DNA of 64,000 nt from Adiantum capillus-veneris (GCA_014529385.2 CM043944.1:85213884-85277883), one strand, 5' to 3'. Positions 30,296 to 41,848 are shown, counted from the first letter of the stretch. The notes: generated by a model not told the origin, from the letters alone. A program made the numbers and translations.

Positions 30296-33159
30296 TGGAA
30301 GTAGCTGATGGGACAGCAAAGTCAATGTAGATTTGCTCTTCCCCCCTCCCCTCCCCTCCCCCCCCAAGAAACTCTTTCGACCCCCTCACCCAAGTTCTCT
30401 TCCACCCTGGCACACCAAAAAGGCACCCAATGATCCACCTTTACCATCTCCACCTCACCATTCATGCAGGCTTTGTAGTAGCTCTTCGTCCACCCTTAGG
30501 GCGCATTCGCACGCTAGCTTGGCAATTTTTTGCATGCAAGAAACCTTTTGTCATGTTGTGAAAACGTTGCCTGCGTTCCTCGTACTCTGCCAATTTTGGC
30601 AAAGTTGGCAAAACCCTATCCGTCTCTCTCTAATCTCTCTCATTTGGAGCCCATAGACGACAAGGACTTGCCAGGAGCGTCAAAAGTCTTTACGTGCAAC
30701 AGACAAAGCTACTGACCGCATCCAAAACTCTACCGAGCCAGCGTGCGAATGCGCTCTTAGGTGTTCATACCAAGCCTAGGTGAGGGGTTGCGACTATGCG
30801 TTGGCAAAAAATTACTGGTTGAAACTGTATGTTGTAGGTTCTGGGCCTACCATGGCCACGGGCGGCCTCCCCCACTCACACGAAAAGGATGTCCACCTAC
30901 TTTTTAGTGTCGATTGCGGGGAGGGCTTAGGATATCCGCGCCACTGTTGAGCAGCCAGTGGCATAAACCATATGAGCTCAACGCTTCAGTGTTGCTTCAA
31001 CTGCAAAGTCTCTCTTTCCTTGACAGGATGCACTATGTGAATGCCAATAAGGGCATGGTCACGCGAGGCTTAGTTATCATTAAGCCTCAACCAGGTCCGA
31101 TCATGGCAGGTACGGCGCTCAGAATATGACGGGCAGCAGAGCGGGTAGAGAGAGAGAGAGAGAGGGAACGAGGCGCAACAGGTGAGCGATGGCTTGAACT
31201 GACCGGCAACACACCGGCATAGTTTGAAAAATGTGCCTCTTTTGGCATAGTGACACAACTTTGCCGGTGGAACCTACGCCGTCGTCATAGGTGGTCGGAC
31301 GTTTCAACTGAAAACTAAGGGCCGCGTGACCATAGCCTAATTTGGAACAAGCAGGAATGTTTGCGGCAATCTGAACGCATCTTTTATGTGAACTAGTACG
31401 ATCGGCCGCCTTCGACGGCCTTTCTCTCTCCCCCTCTCTCCCTCTTTATCGCGTGCAAAGGGGCTTTTTTTCGTTTTGGACTTTAGCCTTCAGATCACAT
31501 AATGCGACACGTGTAAAAGGCTCCCCCTTCCGCCATATTATGTTATTATGTTAGTAGATGGTGGAGTGCCCCTCATTGTCTTCCGCTTGAAAGAGGTTCG
31601 AGCTCCCCTTTCTTCGGCCCAACGATGTGAACTCGGCAAACGAAAACATGTTTTTGCACAGTGGTCGATTTTCAGGCCGTTGATCACGTGATACGTCCCT
31701 GGTAGAAAAACTGGACACGGCAGCTCTAGCCTCCGGGTTCAGAGAGACATTTGTCAGAGGATTCTGTTGCTACACGTGTCATACCCCACCGCGACAGCGG
31801 CTTAGCCTGACAGGCGAGCTTCAGATTGCCGCGTGGCCCCATCCACGCTGGCAATGGCAGACCTATGTAGATGAAACTTGAAAGTTCTATAGTTTAATTC
31901 AAATTATATCGTCCCGAAAGCGACCCCGAGTTTATCCATTTTTTTGAAGTTTGAACTTTCAGTTTTCAACTATCAACGTTCGTTCCCAGTTGTGCAGTTG
32001 TAGCGATTAATTAGGGCAGATTTCCACGGGCAGGGTTAAACCCCCGCCCGCTTGCGTAAGCAAACGTGCCAAGTGGTCTCAACTCAGCCGATTTCGGTAA
32101 AGTTGGAATTTCAGGCTTCTACCCCCGCCCTTTGAAAGTGTGCTCACTTTCACGCGTGCCACAGTTAATGCATACGGACGAAATAGTTGTCGAGCAACGG
32201 AGTTCCAACCTCGTCCGTATGGACGCACCCTTAACGGTTTGAATAAACTCAAGAGTAAGAAGGATTTCGCACCTCTGGTGGTAGCATTGAGCTGACAGCA
32301 GCAATTTTGTTACTTTCTGTGACTTTGCAAGTTCATTCACCAGGAAGAGTGGCGGGGGTAGAGAAAGCAGTTTGTAACTCTATCGATTGGTTGTTGAGCT
32401 CACGAAGCAAGGGTTAACCCCTGCTCGTGCGAAAGGCCTCTAAGTAACACCATGCATTTATTCAAGGGCGATGAGGGGATCAACGGCCAAGGTTCACGGG
32501 CGGCAAAATCAAGGTAGTATAGAGACTCACCACACCCCCCCCCCCCCCCCCCAAACCACTTCGCGACTTGGATTTGGACCCACAACCTCATGCCTCAGGT
32601 TTTGCATTGCATGGGCTAACCACCTCACCCACATGCACATCGTGTACCCTTCCTTGTTTTTTTCATGTTATATTGTGAGCCAACATGCGTTGCCCGAGTT
32701 TTTGGGATTAAATTCGTGTCCGGGTGGGTTTAGTCTTGACACGACATTCACGGCTATGATTGTCCCGATTTTCGTGCATGGACTTCCGGGCCACCAATCC
32801 CCTCACCCCCCCCTTCATTATAGTTTGGGTGTTACTTAGTCTTCAGGGAGTCCTCGCTCTCTCATTCTCAGCTATATCTCACACGAGATGAGATCTATGA
32901 CAAATGATTGAGCAATGCAAGGTAAACTCACACAAAGATGGGATCAACTGAAAATTGTAAACTCAGGTACCCGAATTTACTTCTGCAACAAGATCCACAG
33001 TCCCCGATTAATGTCGGGGCCCTAGATTGATGGGGCCTTTGATCCCATCTCTCATGCCTATGTGAGATATAGCTCAGGCTTTCCCTCTCATGAAATTGTT
33101 CCTAAGATGTTACACCTAGTGTTGACACCAGATTTAATCCTATAGACACAAAAATCCTT
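30296..33159. other. Non-coding region with GC-rich block and small repeats
   Basis: No gene supported. A pyrimidine-rich run (CCCCTCCC) lies at 30340-30365 and (AG)8 at 31148-31164. 31300-32450 is GC-richer than its surroundings, with several CACGTG/ACGTG-containing words (about 31508, 31684, 31773). It includes a fold-back (32026-32440), a SINE-like unit and an inverted-repeat candidate listed separately. Confidence 0.45.
32500..32645 (-). mobile_element. Candidate tRNA-derived SINE unit
   Basis: On the minus strand, GGGTGAGGTGGTTAGCCC (complement of about 32613-32630) resembles a pol III A box and GGTTGTGGGTCCAAATCC (complement of 32571-32588) a B box, about 25-40 bases apart. An 18-base G run (plus C at 32535-32552) follows. 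The B box is diverged and the limits are uncertain. Confidence 0.4.
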
Positions 33160-33164
33160 CAAAT

Positions 33165-33391
33165 TGTTGGAATTAGGGTTGCAAAGAAACGCAAACAGTT
33201 TGGAGAAGACGAAGGAAGCTCAAGGCACACAATAGGGAGTGTGTTACTTAGTGTGCAATGGAAAGATAGATAGCCCTAGAGTGATGGACGTATATACAAT
33301 GCTCGGGGGAGAAAACCTCCTAAAGAGGGAAAAAATGCCACGGTGGTCCTAGTGTGTTCACACACATCACTACCACATGTATATGGTAACA
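33165..33391 (-). repeat. 3' LTR of element C
   Basis: 227 bp with TG...CA ends; polypurine-tract complement AATCCCCCCTGG at 33392-33403. Confidence 0.92.
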
Positions 33392-33429
33392 AATCCCCCC
33401 TGGAGTGATGCAGTGAATGAGAGCTGGCA

Positions 33430-35333
33430 CATGAGTAAAGTGAAGTGCCATGCCCTAAGGACATGATCAGTCCACAAAGGGGAGTAAGCCCAAAGCTTTG
33501 CGGAAAGCTTCAAGCTTCTCACGAGACAATGCCTTTGTGAAAAGATCTAGAAGGTAGATCAGGTTGGCACATAAGCCAACCTGATCTCTCCTGCTGAGAG
33601 CCTCTCCCTGACATAGTGGTAATGCACCTCAATGTGCTTTGTGCGAGCATGAAAAACTGGGTTCCTCGCAATTGCCAATGCGCTCTGACTATCAGTGTAG
33701 ATAGTGTTGACAGTGTCCTGTCCAACACCCAAATCAGCCATAAGGCGTCTGAGCCGTGCACACTCAATCGTACCTGTGAAGACTGCCGTGTACTTAGCCT
33801 CACGACTCGAAGTGGCCACAGTAGGTTGCTTCTTGCTCAACCATGATATACATGAACTGCCAAGCATGAAACAAAAACCACTTGTGGACACTCATATGTC
33901 AAAACAACCAGCACAATCTGAGTCCAAAAAACCATGTAAGTCTGGCGGCAATAATCTCGCCCTTGGGACAAAACAAGCCAAGATGTAAAGTGCCACTAAG
34001 GTAGCGAAAAATCCTCTTGACAGCCTGCCAATGCTTAGACCCTGGGCTATGCATAAATCTGCTGACCTGTGAGACTGCACACTGAATATCCGGTCTCGTG
34101 TTGCATACATAAATGAGGCATCCAACAGCAGTTTGGTAAAGAGTGACATCAACAGGATCGCCATCATCATGTAGACTCAACTTCAAACCTGTTTCCATGG
34201 GAGTGGCAATAGGTTTGCAATCCTCAAGTCCAAACTTACATAGCAATGTCTCTATGTAACTTTTCTGACTCAAGGCAATACCACCATCACACTGCTTAAA
34301 CTGTATACCCAAGTAATGATGCAACAGCCCCATCTTTCATCTTTAAAGTAGCATTCAAATCAGCCTTAAATTCAGCAATATGTCTCTCATTTGGTCCAGT
34401 GATCAGCAAATCATCGACATAAAGAACCACAATGAGAAGTACATCACCCTCACGCTTTACATACAATATGCTGTCGGTTGGACGGTTACGAAAGCCTCGT
34501 TTGAACAAATGAGTGTCAGTTTTCTCATACCAAGCACGAGGAGATTGCTTCAACCCATACAAAGCCTTCTTACATCTGCACACTTTGTCCTCTTGTCCAT
34601 AAAAGGACAAAACCGCGAGGCTGCGTTACATAAACTTCCTCAAATATGTCACCATTCAAGAAAGCAGTAACAATGTCTGATTGATGTGCATCCCAACCAA
34701 AATGAGCTGCCAATGCACATAGAAAAGGCACAGTAGTCATACGGCAAGTGGGAGCAAAAGACTCTTCATAATCTATGCCTTTTTGTTGTGCATAACCCTT
34801 TGCAACAAGGCGAGCCTTATGGCGATCGATCTCACCATCGGTTTTCGTTTCAACTTGTAAACCCACTTCGTACCAATGGCCTTTTTTCCAGGAGGCAAAT
34901 CACATAAAGTCCATGTGTCATTTTCTATAAGTGCATCATATTCTGATTGCATGGCAGCCATCCAATTTTCTGAATTCTGTGCTTCATCAAAAGACAGAGG
35001 CTCTTCAACATCATGTAAGCTAGACACATCCAAAGCATAACAATCTGATGCATAAGATGCATGGCGAGAGCCTGAACGAGTACAACTAGACAAAGGTGCA
35101 TCCAATTTACTGTCACGCAAAGTGTGCACCAGCCATTTTCGCATACCTCTAGCTGCTCATTTTCATCCCTTTCCTCATCAAGTACATCATGTACATCTGC
35201 ATCAGTAATAGGCTGATATGTAACATTTTCAAAAACCCCCATAGGCTGTACATTTGTCTCATTGGAACTTACATTCGTATTTTTACCACCAAAAAGAGGC
35301 AACAAAGTGTCATAAATGTCTTGTGAGCAACTT
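33430..35333 (-). pseudogene. Element C RT-RNase H
   Basis: Minus strand. 35305-34773 covers the linker (NVSSNETNVQPMG) and RT entry (SFDEAQNSENWMAAMQSEYDAL, GKKAIGTKWVYKLKR). 34866-34570 covers KARLVAKGYAQQKGIDY and VTAFLNGDIFEEVY. 34610-34296 contains an intact YVDDLLITGP box, and 34333-33899 the RT thumb. RNase H lies at 33891-33559 (CYTDSQSALAIARN-like, TKHIEVHYHYVRERLS). At least four frameshifts separate these pieces. Confidence 0.85.
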
Positions 35334-35940
35334 CAGGATTTCCTTGGGTCATAAGTCTCCAAGTACTAGCAAAAGTTTGGTAAGAATCTGGTAAGGCATG
35401 AAGAACAGTCTGCACAAGGGAATTGTCTGAAATGACTTCACCTGCAGAAATAATTTGCTCATTGATATCCTTGACACTAGCAAGGAAAGTGTCCATATCA
35501 TCTTCCTCATGCATAATCTTTGACTCCAGCTCTTTACGCAGCAAAGCAGTTTTAGCCTCATTGCGACTTGCATAAAGACCAGCCAAAATATCCCAAGCCT
35601 GTTTTGCAGGTTTTGTTGAATGGATGTGAGGAACAATGGTGCGCTTCACAGACAATGCAATCAATGCATGAGCCTACACATCCTTTACATCCCAATGAGC
35701 TTGTTCTGCCATAGGCAAAACAACTCTAATAGCAGCAATCCTTGCAGCAAGGCCTGCAACATCCTCAACATCGCCTACATCCTCAGATCCAGGACGGACA
35801 TCAATGCTTTGCACAATATTCCAGACGCCCTTTGACACAAGAACGTGTTGCATCCTATAAGCCCACATAGGGTAATTGTTCCCATCCAACCTGTCCTCAG
35901 CAGCAAACATCTTGAAGACATCTGTGTTGTTGTCAGCCAT
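35334..35940 (-). pseudogene. Element C Gag N-terminal part
   Basis: ATG at 35940 (MADNNTDVFKMFAAEDRLDG) through VLVSKGVWNIVQ. After a stop and frameshift it continues as IALSVKRTIVPHI and KQAWDILAGLYASRNEAK to RLMTQGNPEV. There it joins abruptly to post-integrase sequence (AHKTFMTLCCLF). The zinc knuckle is lost with the deletion. Confidence 0.85.
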
Positions 35941-36246
35941 GGTAAATGTTGCACCTGATGTGAAAACTGTTCGAAAATAGGAGAAATGGAGCGGGAGCAA
36001 CATGTGCTATATAGCACAAACTGTAGAAGACTTTAAGGCACCTGTTATGCAAAAAATGGCACTGACAGAAACTCTGCACAGAATGACAACATAGCCTGTG
36101 CAACATGGCTTGTAGTGGAAACGGAGGCCGAAATGATCCCGAAATATTTTTCAGCTCGCAAACGCTCGCCAAAGCTCACTGAAATCAGAAAAAGTGAGGA
36201 GGCATGTGTTGGAGCAGCTGGCGACTAAGCCCTGGACGACGTAACC

Positions 36247-36488
36247 TGCTCTGATACCAATTGTTGGAATTAGGGTTGCAGAGAAGCACACACAGCTTGG
36301 AGAAGACGAAGGAAGCTCAAGGCACACAATAAAGAGTGTGTTACTTAGTGTGCAATGGAAAGATAGATAGCCCTAGAGTGATGGGCGTATATACAATTCT
36401 CGGGGGGGAAAACCTCCTAAAGAGGGAAAAAATGCCCCGGCGGTCCTAGTGTGTTCACACACATCACTACCGCATGTATATGGTAACA
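36247..36488 (-). repeat. 5' LTR of element C with primer binding site
   Basis: Primer-site complement at 36247-36259; LTR 36262-36488, ending GGTAACA and followed by the TSD CAAAT. Confidence 0.92.
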
Positions 36489-37062
36489 CAAATCGTATTA
36501 ATATTTTATTTTTGCAAGTTATATTAAAGAAGGATGGCTGCATCAATCTCGAACTCACCAACACTATGAAAAATATTATCTCTACATTTGTTTCCACGAA
36601 GCAAGTGCTTTATGAGTTGCTTTTCTTTTTAATGTTTCTCTTTTATGAGAAAGAGAGAACGGAATTATAACATGTGGCGCAAGGAGTGTAGCCACGACTC
36701 AAGATGAGTCACTATTCAAGATACATGGGTATATCAACATGTGTCATAAAATCTAATATCTAACTAACCCAAATGATTTTTTCATATTAAACTGATAATT
36801 TAATGTGGGAAAATATAGACATGTCCTTATGGATCTATCTCAACATGGGACCAAAGTCAATGGTATTCCTAATGGTTTTAGAAAAAATTGAAAGGTATCC
36901 CATTCCTAATGGCTTCAAAAAATTTAAAATATATTACTAATTCAAAGAATCTCTCAATAACAACAAAAACGATGCGTTAGTCTATAGCACACAACAACAG
37001 GCAACGACGAAGTACGTAGATTTGCAACAATCTCAATTGTACATGAGAAGGACGGATACAAC

Positions 37063-37065
<3 letters not shown>

Positions 37066-37101
<36 letters not shown>
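37066..37101 (+). repeat. (GA)18 microsatellite
   Basis: Uninterrupted GA dinucleotides. Confidence 0.98.
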
Positions 37102-37440
37102 CACTTTAAAGAGAGAGAAAAACGCTAAAGGAAAAATAAAGGAGAAGAGAAACACAAATATCGACCACCTCTTTATATGGACACAAAAAGTCTTTTGACT
37201 TTCCACCTTCATATGTTTTTTACTTTCCACGTTCATTTGTCTTTTCATTTCCTAATTCACTACGCACTTAATTTGTTTTGAAAGGTTTTTTATTTTTCCA
37301 AGATTGGGGAGACCTAATGGTTCCAAATGGGAGATGGTCTGTCAAAAAGCAATGCTAGACCTCCAAAGGTTAGTGTTAAAAGTCCTTAGACCTCGGACCT
37401 TAGGCAAGCTAGGGCTGAGCTTGATATGGGAACCTAGCCA

Positions 37441-37645
37441 AAGCTTGAGGTGCTTGTCATGCTTGCTGGCTAAGGTGCTTGAGCTGCTTGTTGTGCTTGT
37501 CGACTAAGGTGCTTGAGGGGCTTGTCGTGCTTGCTAACTAAGGTGCTTGAGGTGCTTGTCATGCTTGATGATTAAGGTGCTTGAGGGCTTGTCATATTTT
37601 ATGACTAAGGTTCTTGAGGGGCTTTATGACTAAGGTGCTCAAGGG
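37441..37645 (+). repeat. Minisatellite, ~38-bp degenerate unit
   Basis: Five to six units of the form AAGGTGCTTGAGGTGCTTGT followed by CATGCTTGNTGACT, with substitutions and shortened units at the right end. The F copy at 52790-52860 has two to three such units in inverse orientation. Confidence 0.9.
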
Positions 37646-37717
37646 GGTGAGGTGTTCCAAGTCAACATGATCCCTACAAGAAGAGGGGCAATCCCTAAAG
37701 CTAGGGGCATGAGATAG

Positions 37718-37718
<1 letters not shown>

Positions 37719-37756
<38 letters not shown>
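37719..37756 (+). repeat. (CA)19 microsatellite
   Basis: Uninterrupted AC dinucleotides. Confidence 0.98.
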
Positions 37757-37760
<4 letters not shown>

Positions 37761-38210
37761 GTAAGGCAAGCCCAAGACCGAAGAGGCTTGTTAACAAGGA
37801 CACATGTCAAGCACCTACACATGCTGCCCTCATGTAGTGCCTAAAGCCTATTGATTGAGCTTTAAAGGGGTCCAATGATAATTTAGTTTATTTAATTAAT
37901 TGTTTAATAATTTTTCAAGCCCTCTCTCTCAAAGGGGAAAGGAGGACACTTGTCCAAATGCTACCATGGTTGCTTGATATGTCTAACGCATGTGATTGGC
38001 TAGTCTAGAGAAGGTCCAATCAACTTCAAGCTTGAGCTAGGAAGAGAAGTCGATCCAAGCAATGAGGGAGGTAGCTTGACCATATACTCTCTCTCACACA
38101 CTCACACACACTCATTCTCATGGTGTGTTGAGCAAGACTCCATCTCCTTCTCTAAGCTTGAGAAGTTGAGAGCCTACACCAACAACTCTTGGTTATGGAA
38201 TGCAAAGTGA

Positions 38211-38924
38211 GTTTGAATGCTCACTATAATGGATAGATTCTAGCCTTGATGGGATGAGCAATACGCATGGGTCTATGACCTCTGCATACTGCTTTTGGTG
38301 AGTTTGGTGGGTATCAAGTGATGAAGATTAGAGTGGCTTAAAATAGAAACGCATCTAGTGAGTTTTAGAATGAAGATCATTTATTCGTTGTTGTTATATG
38401 GTGATGCCTATTGTGTTTCCAATTAAGTGCCATACTAAGTTTGAACACACAACGTCATGGATAGTGTTCAACCTCGATGGAACGAGTGATACACTGGGAG
38501 GCCTCTGACCCATGCACAATGTTGACATAGTTTGATATTTTAGTCATGCAATGAGCTGAGAAGTGGGGAAGGAAAGATGTTTGCATAGACAATGTCAAGA
38601 TATGTTTATCTATGGTAGAAGCCTCTCATGTGTATGTGCATTATTAGGGATGCATTATCAGGACCCACTTACTATGTTGTAGCAAAATCATTTTGACATC
38701 GGATCTTTTGATAACCATGATAACAAATGATTACTACCATTGACATTTCATAACTCCCATATCTTATAGGGTTTTGGCATATGGTAAACTCTAGGCAAGA
38801 GCTTGGGATTAACCTCCAACACAAACTTAAGGTATACTACTACTCTTGCATTAATATTCAATGATCATTCACGAGTGCACCCTTACAAATTGTTATTATG
38901 TAGCTACGATTGTAGTCCTTTTCT
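38211..38924. other. Non-coding, with a ~230-bp-spaced imperfect duplication
   Basis: TGGATAGATTCTAGCCTTGATGG... at about 38229 recurs in altered form at about 38458 (TGGATAGTGTTCAACCTCGATGG...), each followed by a GACC(C)-rich stretch. No gene seen. Confidence 0.5.
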
Positions 38925-39195
38925 TTTGTATATATTTTTTGTATTAGTAGGATCACGCCATGCAACAAATGGCTTTTAGAGGGGGCACTTAGCAGCTTGC
39001 CCATCCTCAGCACTAAAGTGCACGAAATTGGATGAAGCCCAAGCGGTGGGATCAACGGGCTGGAGAGAAACGTGCGGATCTCGAGTGAATGGAAGGTGGC
39101 AAAAAATGAGCGCTCGTTGCAGGCAGCCAGACTCGAACCCTCGCCACCGCCATGAGAGCCCAATGCACTAACCGCTACACCCACGATGTGTTCGT
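38925..39195 (-). mobile_element. tRNA-derived SINE-like element
   Basis: On the minus strand, an A-box-like TAGCGGTTAGTGC (complement of 39165-39177) and a near-perfect pol III B box GGTTCGAGTCT (complement of about 39129-39139) are about 25 bases apart, as in tRNA-headed SINEs. A body of about 200 bp follows, ending in an A-rich segment (TACAAAAAATATATACAAAAG, near 38925-38945). The end is approximate and no TSD was identified. A plain tRNA gene is excluded because no acceptor stem or cloverleaf is apparent. Confidence 0.55.
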
Positions 39196-39405
39196 TGGCA
39201 TGTGGGCAAACCATGAAATGATAAATAAATTTGAATAGGTTCCCTGCTTGTCCAAGTTTACTTTTTTGTGTTCTAGTTTACCACCGCCATCTTACGGCTG
39301 CGGGCGCCCCAATCTCCATGTCCTAATTTCGCTGCCGTAGATCCCAACGTTGGAGCTTCGTTAAAGTGCCCGTGCCCTTTAGTGTTGAGGCTTGCCCATG
39401 CTAGT

Positions 39406-39407
<2 letters not shown>

Positions 39408-39443
<36 letters not shown>
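39408..39443 (+). repeat. (AC)17 microsatellite
   Basis: Uninterrupted AC dinucleotides. Confidence 0.98.
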
Positions 39444-39445
<2 letters not shown>

Positions 39446-40001
39446 CACACAAAGTACTCGATGGTGCCCTTTCTTTTGGAGCACAAGGATCATCATTGTT
39501 GTTCTAGTTTATCAATTCTCATGAGCACACACAATTGGGTAAGCAAAAATTACATGTTTCTTGTAGATCAACTTTTGGTCACTCTCTATTGCTAACGTTC
39601 ATGTTCCCAATAGCAACACTCACATACGTGTGTGCCTCCTATTCATTGTTCGTGAGGGGAGGGATGTCAGGATATGAAATGAAGGTGAGGTATGAAACAT
39701 GAGCGATGGTGTAACTGGACATGCATGCGAGGTAGGATTTCCTGCAAGCGAAGAGAGAGGGTTCCTGAGCTACATTGTGGTGGGGGTTGTTTGCCCAACT
39801 TGGGATTTCTTAGTTACTTTCATGCTCAAGCCAAGCCGTCTCCTCTGTCGTCATCACTGGTTTCACCTACGAACACTGTAGCATCGAGGGGTGTGAGCGC
39901 TCGCAAGAGCTACCTTGGTCTGTTGAGCATCTGCAGGGATCAAGGCAGCTTGTGGGGTGTTAGCACTGGTCAGTACAACAAGCTACTTGGTATCAAGCAC
40001 T

Positions 40002-40272
40002 GATCGCGATCCACTGGCAGGACCGATCGCGATCCATTGCAACTCTGTGGTGGTGATGTTTTGTTGCACGCCCCTGGTGACAAGAAGCTGGCCCCCGTTC
40101 TCCCAACGCTTGCAGAAGCTCGACTCTACTTGGTGGATCACGATCCATCTCACTTCGGATCACGATCGAGTTACACAAAGCTGAAGATTAAAGGTTGCAA
40201 GCGGCATGTTGAAGTGTCCCATTAACCTTTGTAGCTTAGTGGAGTTGGGTCGTGAGCAACGGATCGCGATCC
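40002..40272. repeat. Cluster of five GATC(G/A)CGATC palindromic words
   Basis: GATCGCGATC at 40002, 40025 and 40262, with GATCACGATC at 40136 and 40158. Three are followed by CCA(C/T)TG. They lie directly upstream of the LINE. Confidence 0.85.
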
Positions 40273-40331
40273 ATTGCATGCTCTTTGAGTTTGTTTTTTT
40301 AATTTTTTTTTTAAAAAAAAAAAAGAGAAAC

Positions 40332-41590
40332 ATGGATAAAGCCTCCTATGCGGACGTAGTAATGGGAAGCCGAGATAAGGTCTTCTAAGAGGCTGGTAAA
40401 ACTAAAGGTTCAAATACAACGGAAGGCAGCCCGGGTGGGGGAGATAGTAGCCCAAAATTCACGGGGGACGGCATGAACGGGATCTTGGGGTTAAGTAAAG
40501 AGGAACTTAAAGGGCGAAAGTCCTAGATTGAAAAAGAACTAGCCGAAATTCTGAGTGTGCTCTCTCTAAAGAAAAGGACGATGGAAGAAGCAGGGGCACC
40601 TACAGAATCACGAGATGCCTCCAAGGGGGACAAAGCTTATCAAGCCCTAAAGAAAGCACTCCTCCTTTGTGTGGAAGTGGAAGACGGACTCACAGTCGCC
40701 GTTCCTCCTGCTCTTATTAAGAAACAACTTGTTGAGCTGGCTAATTCCACATTGGTCTTTGGATTCATGGGCTAGGTGCCTGTCAGAGTTGAACTTATCA
40801 ATTGGCTCCATAGTCCCTATGTCTTAAATCAAGGAGGTTTTGTTCTTAATGCTCAATACTTGGCAAAAGGTTTTTTCTCTGTGCAATTTAGTGACGAAGC
40901 GGCCATATCAAAGGTCTTAACCAAGAGCCCGTTATTTCTCAATCGATCACCGGTGTGCATGCTTCCTTGGGATCCATCTTTTGAGTCCCCAGATGCATTT
41001 CAAGATATGTGCCCTGTATGGGTAGAATTTGTAAACCTCCCGATGTGGCTAAGAAACAATTTAAAAGACCTTGCAGCATCCCTAGGTGCCCCTCTCTTTG
41101 TACCATCGAGTAGAGCGGTGGGCACTGCAGCCAATAAGGTATGTATATGGTGGGATCTCAAAAAGGCTCAACCCAAGAATCTTGTCGTAAATGTGGGGGC
41201 TGGTCTGAAGGTCATTCCGTTAAACTTTGGCACCTTCTTTGGGGCATGTTTCAAGTGTAACAAATTTGAACATTTTGCTAGGGCGTGTCCAGCCGAGTCA
41301 ACAGTGAATTCAGGCCATGGGATGAGTAACAAAGTTGACTCTACTATGAGACAATGGAAACTGAGAAGAAGGCTCCAGAGGAAGGTACAGTAAAGACACG
41401 TGAAAATAAGAAGTTGACCGCCAACCTAGTGACCAAAAGGAATGAAGAGATACCCACCAAGGCCCAATCTAGCAACAGTAAGGCCACCCCCAATTACCGG
41501 TTCATGTCCACTGCACAGAGAAAAACGTCATCCCCACTGGCACAGAAGATTGTTCTGTCTCCCACATTTAGAAAGCAAGAAGAAGGCTGA
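40332..41590 (+). pseudogene. LINE ORF1 protein (DUF4283-like, CCHC zinc knuckle)
   Basis: ATG at 40332 (MDKASYADVVMGS) starts a frame interrupted by stops at about 40386, 40524 and 40773 but otherwise continuous to 41393. The segment QLVELANSTLVFGFMG, followed after a stop by LINWLHSPYV, NAQYLAKGFFSVQF, PLFLNRSPVCMLPWDPSFE and VWVEFVNLPMWL, is typical of the DUF4283 domain of plant LINE ORF1. The zinc knuckle CFKCNKFEHFARACP follows near 41250. A frameshift moves the basic C-terminus to 41354-41590. Expected role: chaperone-like RNA binding. Confidence 0.82.
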
Positions 41591-41848
41591 CACCAAGTGT
41601 CTAACATTTCTTGCAAGCGTTTCAAATCCCAGGCACGGGCAGTCGGGCAGCTAAAAGAAACCCCACTAGACTTTCCCAAACCCCCCTTCCTATATGATAA
41701 CATATTTGAGATTCTTCGGGATAATAACCCCGAAAATTTCAAAATCACTGAGGGGCATGGGATTGAGCTGACAGAAGAGAGAAGCAGGAAAGAGGGCACC
41801 GAAGATGAATGCCTAGAAGTTGAGGAGTTCATACCCCTATCTCAATAA

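Larger units (their letters stand above)
33165..36488 (-). mobile_element. Copia retrotransposon C: internally deleted A-family element
   Basis: 3324 bp, minus strand, with two 227-bp LTRs (33165-33391 and 36262-36488) and a perfect TSD CAAAT (33160-33164 and 36489-36493). By eye the LTRs differ at about 13 of 227 positions. The primer site (complement TGCTCTGATACCA, 36247-36259) and polypurine tract are intact. Relative to B, the segment from the Gag C-terminus through protease and most of integrase is missing at a single junction near 35333. It keeps the Gag N-terminus and RT-RNase H and could be mobilised only in trans. Confidence 0.93.
36744..38210 (+). repeat. Repeat family F, plus-strand copy
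   Basis: About 1.47 kb sharing long stretches with the reverse complement of 52238-53163. Landmarks are ATAAAATCTAATATCTA, CCAAAGGTTAGTGTTAAAAG, GACACATGTCAAGC, GACACTTGTCCAAATGCTACC-like, and GAGAGCCTACACCAAC. No coding potential; class unknown (LTR, LARD or other). This copy includes a GA microsatellite (37066-37101), a minisatellite (37441-37645) and a CA run (37719-37756). Confidence 0.7.

Noticed and set aside
37441-37645. CRISPR-like array
   Set aside because: Units are degenerate and contiguous, without unique spacers; a plant minisatellite fits.
39120-39195. True tRNA gene
   Set aside because: A and B boxes are present, but there is no acceptor stem or cloverleaf and the unit continues into a SINE-like body.
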